From Candidatus Nanopelagicales bacterium (lineage in GTDB: Bacteria > Actinomycetota > Actinomycetes > S36-B12 > UBA10799), in NCBI GenBank assembly GCA_025455985.1, contig JALOLM010000176.1, forward strand, positions 1 through 5,346: a stretch of DNA of 5,346 bases, given 5' to 3'. Position 1 is the first letter of the stretch. Each line of letters starts with the position of its first letter. The position numbers and the translations under genes are program-made. Under the pieces are notes generated by a model. It saw nothing but the letters and a program-made list of their open reading frames with translations. It made no database searches and had not been told where the DNA came from. Below are positions 1-5,346 of the stretch, one piece after another.

Positions 1-884
1 GCCAGATTCGCGGTGTAGCGGCCGGCCACACCGGTGGCCCCGACGCTGAGGCTGTTGGTGAGGAGGTCGCCGACGTTCGGTCCGAACAGCAGGCTGGTCT
101 CGTTAGTCCTGAACTCCCAGGACTCACCGTCGAAAAACTCGCAGGTGACCGAGATCCTTGGGGTCGGGGACACGAAGACGTCCAGGTCGTACCTGCGCGC
201 CTTGTAGGTGTCGTCTGGGTCCTCCTGCACCTGGAGGCTGGTGTTCAGCCCATCGACGGAGAACGATCCGCTGCTGGGCGCCGCCGAACAGTTGCGCCGG
301 TTCTCGTTGTGCAGCACCGTCGCGTCGTAGTTCCAGTTCACGGTCCCCTCGATGCCGGTGTAGTGAACCGCGCCGTCGTCCCACGGGGTGTTGATGACGG
401 GGTCGCGCTCCTGGTACTGGAACGTGATCGGGCCGCTCCACGACGTCCCGGAGTTCTGCTCACCACCGAATGTGCCCTTGTACTGCCTCGCGAACGCCGT
501 GATGATGACCGGCCGGGATTTCACGTCGCGGCCTTTGCCGGCAGGCACTGCGATGCTGCGCAGCGAGTACTGCCCGGGGCTGGCGAACTTGTTGGACAGC
601 TTCACCTTCCCGTTCTTGGGCACCTTGTAGGTCTTGACAGTGCGGAACGGGCCGCTGCCGGACTTTACCTGCAACTTGATCTGCTTGTAGCCCTTGACCT
701 TGACTGTCTGTCGCCAGGTGTCGCCGGCGATCAGTTGCCGGGTCTTGAGCAGGGGTACCAGGTCATCCTTGGCCTGGATGGTTGCCGGACCACTCGGGCC
801 GGCCAGCGCCGGGGCGGTGATCATGAACGGAGTCGCGGCGACGACCGCGGCCGTCGTGACGACGATTGACGTGTTCCACTTCAT
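1..884 (-). CDS. Secreted beta-rich protein of unknown function (partial, C-terminus outside window)
   Basis: I do not recognise a named family. Reading the minus strand from the ATG at 884-882, the frame stays open for 294 codons to the window edge, so the gene is cut at its 3' end. Residues 1-28 form a Sec signal peptide: a short Lys-containing start, a hydrophobic stretch (about 6-22), and an APALA-G cleavage site after residue 28. No lipobox cysteine is present. Residues about 52-130 are Lys-rich, with alternating polar and hydrophobic residues around a GPFRTVKTYKV stretch. They resemble the Ig-like beta-sandwich segments common in actinobacterial exported proteins (inference). Residues about 132-294 are rich in Thr, Ser, Gly and aromatics. 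They hold the only two cysteines seen, Cys199 and Cys248, which could form a disulfide outside the cell. No catalytic motif, sortase signal or membrane anchor appears in the visible part. The gene has its own ribosome binding site and a likely promoter, is divergent from glgE, and need not be linked to glucan metabolism. Confidence 0.85.
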   Translation of the reverse strand, partial: MKWNTSIVVTTAAVVAATPFMITAPALAGPSGPATIQAKDDLVPLLKTRQLIAGDTWRQTVKVKGYKQIKLQVKSGSGPFRTVKTYKVPKNGKVKLSNKFASPGQYSLRSIAVPAGKGRDVKSRPVIITAFARQYKGTFGGEQNSGTSWSGPITFQYQERDPVINTPWDDGAVHYTGIEGTVNWNYDATVLHNENRRNCSAAPSSGSFSVDGLNTSLQVQEDPDDTYKARRYDLDVFVSPTPRISVTCEFFDGESWEFRTNETSLLFGPNVGDLLTNSLSVGATGVAGRYTANL

Positions 885-3800
885 GGCGCAGACCCCTCAC
901 TCGACCGTGGCTCACACTACTGTTCACCCGGGCCGGCTCCAATCCCCTGAATGGACCCCCGGCGCGCCACGACGAGTTCCGGACGACCGGATCCAGCAGG
1001 CGGTGCGACGCGCTACCTGTCCGGCCCAGCGACTACCGTCAGAGCCGTGCGTGACAATTCCTCTGAGGGCTCCGGCGCCCCCTCCCCCACCGCTGAGGCC
1101 TACTGGCAGAATCTGCCGTCGAACAACCTCGTGGCCCCGGAAACGCTCAACGGCCGGTTCACCGTGCTGGACGTGTGGCCACGCGTCGAAGGTGGCCGTC
1201 GTCCGGTCAAGGCCGCCGTGGGTGAACTGGTGATGGTCAACTGCGTGGCCTTCCGCGAGGGCCACGACATGCTCGGGGTGGATCTGGTGGCCACCGACTC
1301 CCAGGGCCGCAGCGTGCGCACCCCGATGACCCCGCGCAACAACGGCACCGACATGTGGGACGGCAACTTCCGGCCCAACACCGAGGGCGCCTGGACGTTC
1401 AGCATCGCCGCATACAGCGACATCCTGGGGACCTGGCGGCACCGCGCCGAGGTCAAGATCCCGGCCGGGGTGGACGTGGAACTCGAACTCGAGGAGGGCG
1501 CCCGGATCCTCAGCCGGGCCGACGTGCCCGACCAGACCCTGATCAGCAAGGCCACCGCCGGCCTGCGCGACCCCAGCCTCAGCGCTGCTGAACGTCTGGC
1601 CGCCGGGCTGGACGAGACGTTGTGGAAGATGCTGCGGGAGAACCCGATCCGCGACCTGGAGACGCTGTGCGGGCCGTGGCCGGTGTACGCCGACCGGCGC
1701 CGGGCGTTGTTCGGATCGTGGTACGAGTTCTTCCCCCGCAGCGAGGGCGCCACCATGGAACCGCCGCGCAGCGGAACCTTCAAGGACGCCGCGTCACGCC
1801 TGCCCGACATCGCCGCCATGGGGTTCGACGTGGTCTACCTGCCCCCGATCCACCCGGTCGGAACGGTCAACCGCAAGGGCCCGAACAACACCTTGGACCC
1901 GGGCCCGGGCGACCCCGGCTCCCCGTGGGCCATCGGTTCGGCGCAGGGCGGTCACGATACCGTCCACCCGGACCTGGGCACGATCGACGACTTCGACGCC
2001 TTTGTGAAGCGCACCAACGAACTCGGCATGGAGGTGGCCCTGGACCTCGCGCTGCAGGTGGCACCGGACCACCCCTGGGCGGTGGCCGGGAAACCCTGGT
2101 TCACCGTACGCGCGGACGGTTCCATCGCCTACGCCGAGAACCCCCCGAAGAAGTACCAGGACATCTACCCGATGTGGTTCGACGGCGACCCGGAGGGCTT
2201 GACCGAGGAGGTGCTGCGGGTCATCCGTTACTGGATGGACCACGGCGTGCGCATCTTCCGGGTGGACAACCCGCACACGAAGCCGGTGCGTTTCTGGGAT
2301 CACGTGATCAACGAGATCAAGCGCACCGACCCGGACGTGCTGTTCCTGGCCGAGGCCTTCACCCGCCCGCCGATGATGCGGGCGCTGGCCGAGGTGGGCT
2401 TCGACCAGTCCTACACGTATTTCACGTGGCGCAACGAGAAGGGCGAGCTCGAGGAGTACCTGCGGGAACTGTCCGGTCCTGCCTCGGCCTATATGCGGCC
2501 CAACTTCTTCGTCAACACCCCCGACATCCTGCACGCCTACCTGCAGTACGGGGGTCCGGCGGCCTTCTCGATCCGGGCGACCCTGGCCGCCACGATGGCG
2601 CCGACCTGGGGTGTCTACAGCGGTTACGAGTTGTTCGAGCACGTCGCGGTGCGCCCGGGCAGTGAGGAGTACTTGGACTCCGAGAAGTACCAGTACCGCC
2701 CGCGCGACTGGCGTCAGGCTCAGGAAGCCGGACAGTCGCTGGCGCCCTATCTGACATTGCTCAATGACATCCGGCGCCGCCACCGGAGCCTGCAGCAACT
2801 GCGGCACATCGTCTTCCACCAGATCGACTCCGACCGGATGATCGCCTACAGCAAGCGTGACGGGGCGGACACGGTCATCGTGATCGTCACCCTGGACCCG
2901 TTCGGTCCGCGTGAGGCCACACTGCATCTGGACATGCCGGCACTCGGTCTGGACTGGCACGACCGGTTCGTCGCGCAAGACCTGATCAGCGGCCAGAGTT
3001 TCTCGTGGTCTGCCACCAACTTCGTGCGTCTCGACCCGCACCTGTCCTGCGCCCACATCATGTCGGTCCGACCTGGAGTCATCTGATGATCACCGTGGAT
3101 TCGCAAGCCCTTGCTGCCCTCGTCGACGGCACCCACGCTCAGCCGCATGAGATCCTGGGCGCCCATCCCGACAGCCTCGGTGTGACAGTTCGCGTGTTAC
3201 GCCCGGACGCCACGGCCGTCGATGTGGTTGTCGGCGACGAGGTCTTCGCGATGGATCACGAGTACTCCGGCGTCTGGGTGGTGGAACTGCCCGGCACGGC
3301 CGTCCCGGACTACCGCCTGGCGGTCGCCTACGGCGGGGACAAGATCCCGGCCGACGACCCGTACCGGTTCCTGCCGACATTGGGCGATGTCGACCAGCAC
3401 CTCATCGCCGAGGGCCGCCACGAGCAGTTGTGGGAGGTCCTCGGCGCCCACGTCCACCGCTACGAGACCCCCAACGGCCCGGTGCAGGGCGTGGCGTTTG
3501 CGGTTTGGGCGCCCAATGCCCGCGGCGTACGGGTAGTCGGCGACTTCAACTACTGGAACGGCACCGCGACCCCGATGCGCTCGCTGGGGTCCAGCGGGGT
3601 CTGGGAGGTGTTCGTTCCGGAGATCGGCGCCGGCACCCGGTACAAGTTCGAGATCATCGGCCGTGACGGTGTGCGCCGGCTCAAGGCCGACCCGATGGCC
3701 CAGGCCACAGAGGTCCCACCCGCGACCGCATCGGTGGTCTTCGACTCGCAGTACTCCTGGGGCGACGACGTGTGGCTGCGCGAGCGCGAAGGCCGTCCGG

Positions 3801-5346
3801 CTCACGAATCACCCATGAGCATCTACGAGGTCCACCTCGGATCGTGGCGGCAGGGCTTGTCCTACCGGCAGCTGGCCGAGGAGCTCACCGAGTACGTGCT
3901 GACCCACGGGTTCACCCACGTGGAGTTCCTGCCCGTGATGGAGCACCCCTTCGGCGGGTCGTGGGGTTATCAAGTCAGCGCCTACTACGCACCCACCGCC
4001 CGCTTCGGTACGCCGGATGACTTCCGCTACCTCGTCGACCGACTGCACCAAGCCGGGATCGGCGTGCTGGTGGACTGGGTCCCCGCGCACTTCCCCAAGG
4101 ACGAGTTCGCCCTCGCCCGCTTCGACGGCACGCCGCTGTACGAGCACGCAGATCCGCGGCGCGGTGAGCACCCGGACTGGGGCACCTTCGTGTTCGACTT
4201 CGGCCGTCCCGAGGTGCGGAACTTCCTCGTGGCCAACGCCGTCTACTGGTGCGACGAGTTCCACATCGACGGGCTGCGCGTCGACGCTGTGGCCTCCATG
4301 CTCTATCTGGACTACTCGCGCAACGAGGGGGAATGGTCTCCGAACGCTTACGGCGGGCGGGAGAACCTCGACGCCGTGCAGTTCCTGCAGGAGATGAACG
4401 CCACGGTCTACAAGCGGGTGCCCGGTGCCTTCACGGTCGCCGAAGAGTCGACGGCATGGCCTGGCGTCACCCGCGGAACACACCTGGGCGGGCTGGGTTT
4501 CGGTTTGAAGTGGAACATGGGCTGGATGCACGACTCGCTGGGGTACGTGCACCGCGATCCCATCCATCGCCAATGGCACCACAACGAGATGACCTTCGCG
4601 CTGGTCTACGCCTGGAGCGAGAACTACGTCCTGCCCATCTCGCATGACGAGGTCGTGCATGGCAAGGGCTCCCTGTTGGGCAAGATGCCCGGGGATCACT
4701 GGCAACGGCGGGCGAACCTGCGTGCCTTCCTGGCCTACATGTGGGCCCACCCCGGCAAGCAGTTGCTGTTCATGGGTTCGGAGTTCGGGCAGGAGTCCGA
4801 ATGGTCCGAGGGGCGCAGCCTTGACTGGTGGCTGCTCGACCAGCCGGACCATGCGGCTTTGTCGCGACTGGTCGCCGACTTGAACGCCGAGTACCGGGAC
4901 AATCCTGCGCTGTGGAGTCTGGACATCGACCCGATGGGCTTCGAGTGGATCGACGCCAACGACGCTTCGGGTAACACCTTCTCCTGGCTGCGACGCGGCA
5001 AGGATGGCGAACTGCTGGTGTGCGTGGTCAACTTCAGCGCGATCCCGCATCACGACTACCGGATCGGCCTGCCCACCGACGGCGTCTGGACGGAGGTCGT
5101 CAACACCGACGCTCTGGATTACGGCGGCAGCGGCGTGGGCAACTTCGGCGCGGTCGAGGCCGAAGCCGTCGAGTGGCACGGCCGGCCGTTCAGCGCACGT
5201 ATGTCGGTGCCGCCGCTGGGTGCGGTCTGGTTGCGCCCGGAGTAGTCGGCGGCCCAACGGCCCGACGCTGGCCTAGGATCCATGACTGTGAAAGTCGATC
5301 TGCTGTACTTCGAAGGCTGCCCCCATTGGAAGATCATGGCGCAGCA

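Overview
The window comes from a GC-rich actinobacterium. Codon third positions are strongly G/C, and both complete genes are close to the actinobacterial forms of GlgE and GlgB. The genus cannot be fixed from this sequence. The core is a two-gene glgE-glgB unit. An unrelated gene lies divergently on its left and a new gene begins on its right; both flanking genes are cut by the window edges.

Layout: positions 1-884 (minus strand) hold the N-terminal 294 codons of an exported, beta-rich protein of unknown function. It has a clear Sec signal peptide, and its 3' end lies outside the window. A divergent intergenic region follows (885-1046), with a reasonable promoter for the secreted gene and only a weak candidate for glgE. 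glgE (1047-3086) encodes the alpha-1,4-glucan:maltose-1-phosphate maltosyltransferase. glgB (3086-5245) encodes the glycogen/alpha-glucan branching enzyme. The glgE stop and glgB start share one base (TGATG), so translation is probably coupled. After a 36-base gap with no visible terminator, a thioredoxin-fold protein with a Cys-Pro-His-Trp motif begins at 5282 or 5288 and runs off the end.

Functionally, GlgE lengthens linear alpha-1,4 chains by maltosyl units from maltose-1-phosphate, and GlgB adds alpha-1,6 branches. Together they make the branched alpha-glucan of the GlgE pathway. The genes that supply maltose-1-phosphate (treS with pep2/mak, or glgC with glgM) are not in the window. The direct glgE-glgB pairing resembles mycobacteria more than the streptomycete glgE-treS-pep2-glgB arrangement.

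This is mostly an ordinary metabolic locus, and I see no evidence of a new multi-gene system. The least explained items are the secreted protein, the SD-poor (possibly leaderless) start of glgE, and the ambiguous start of the last gene. No RNA genes, CRISPR arrays, insertion sequences or sizeable repeats were seen.
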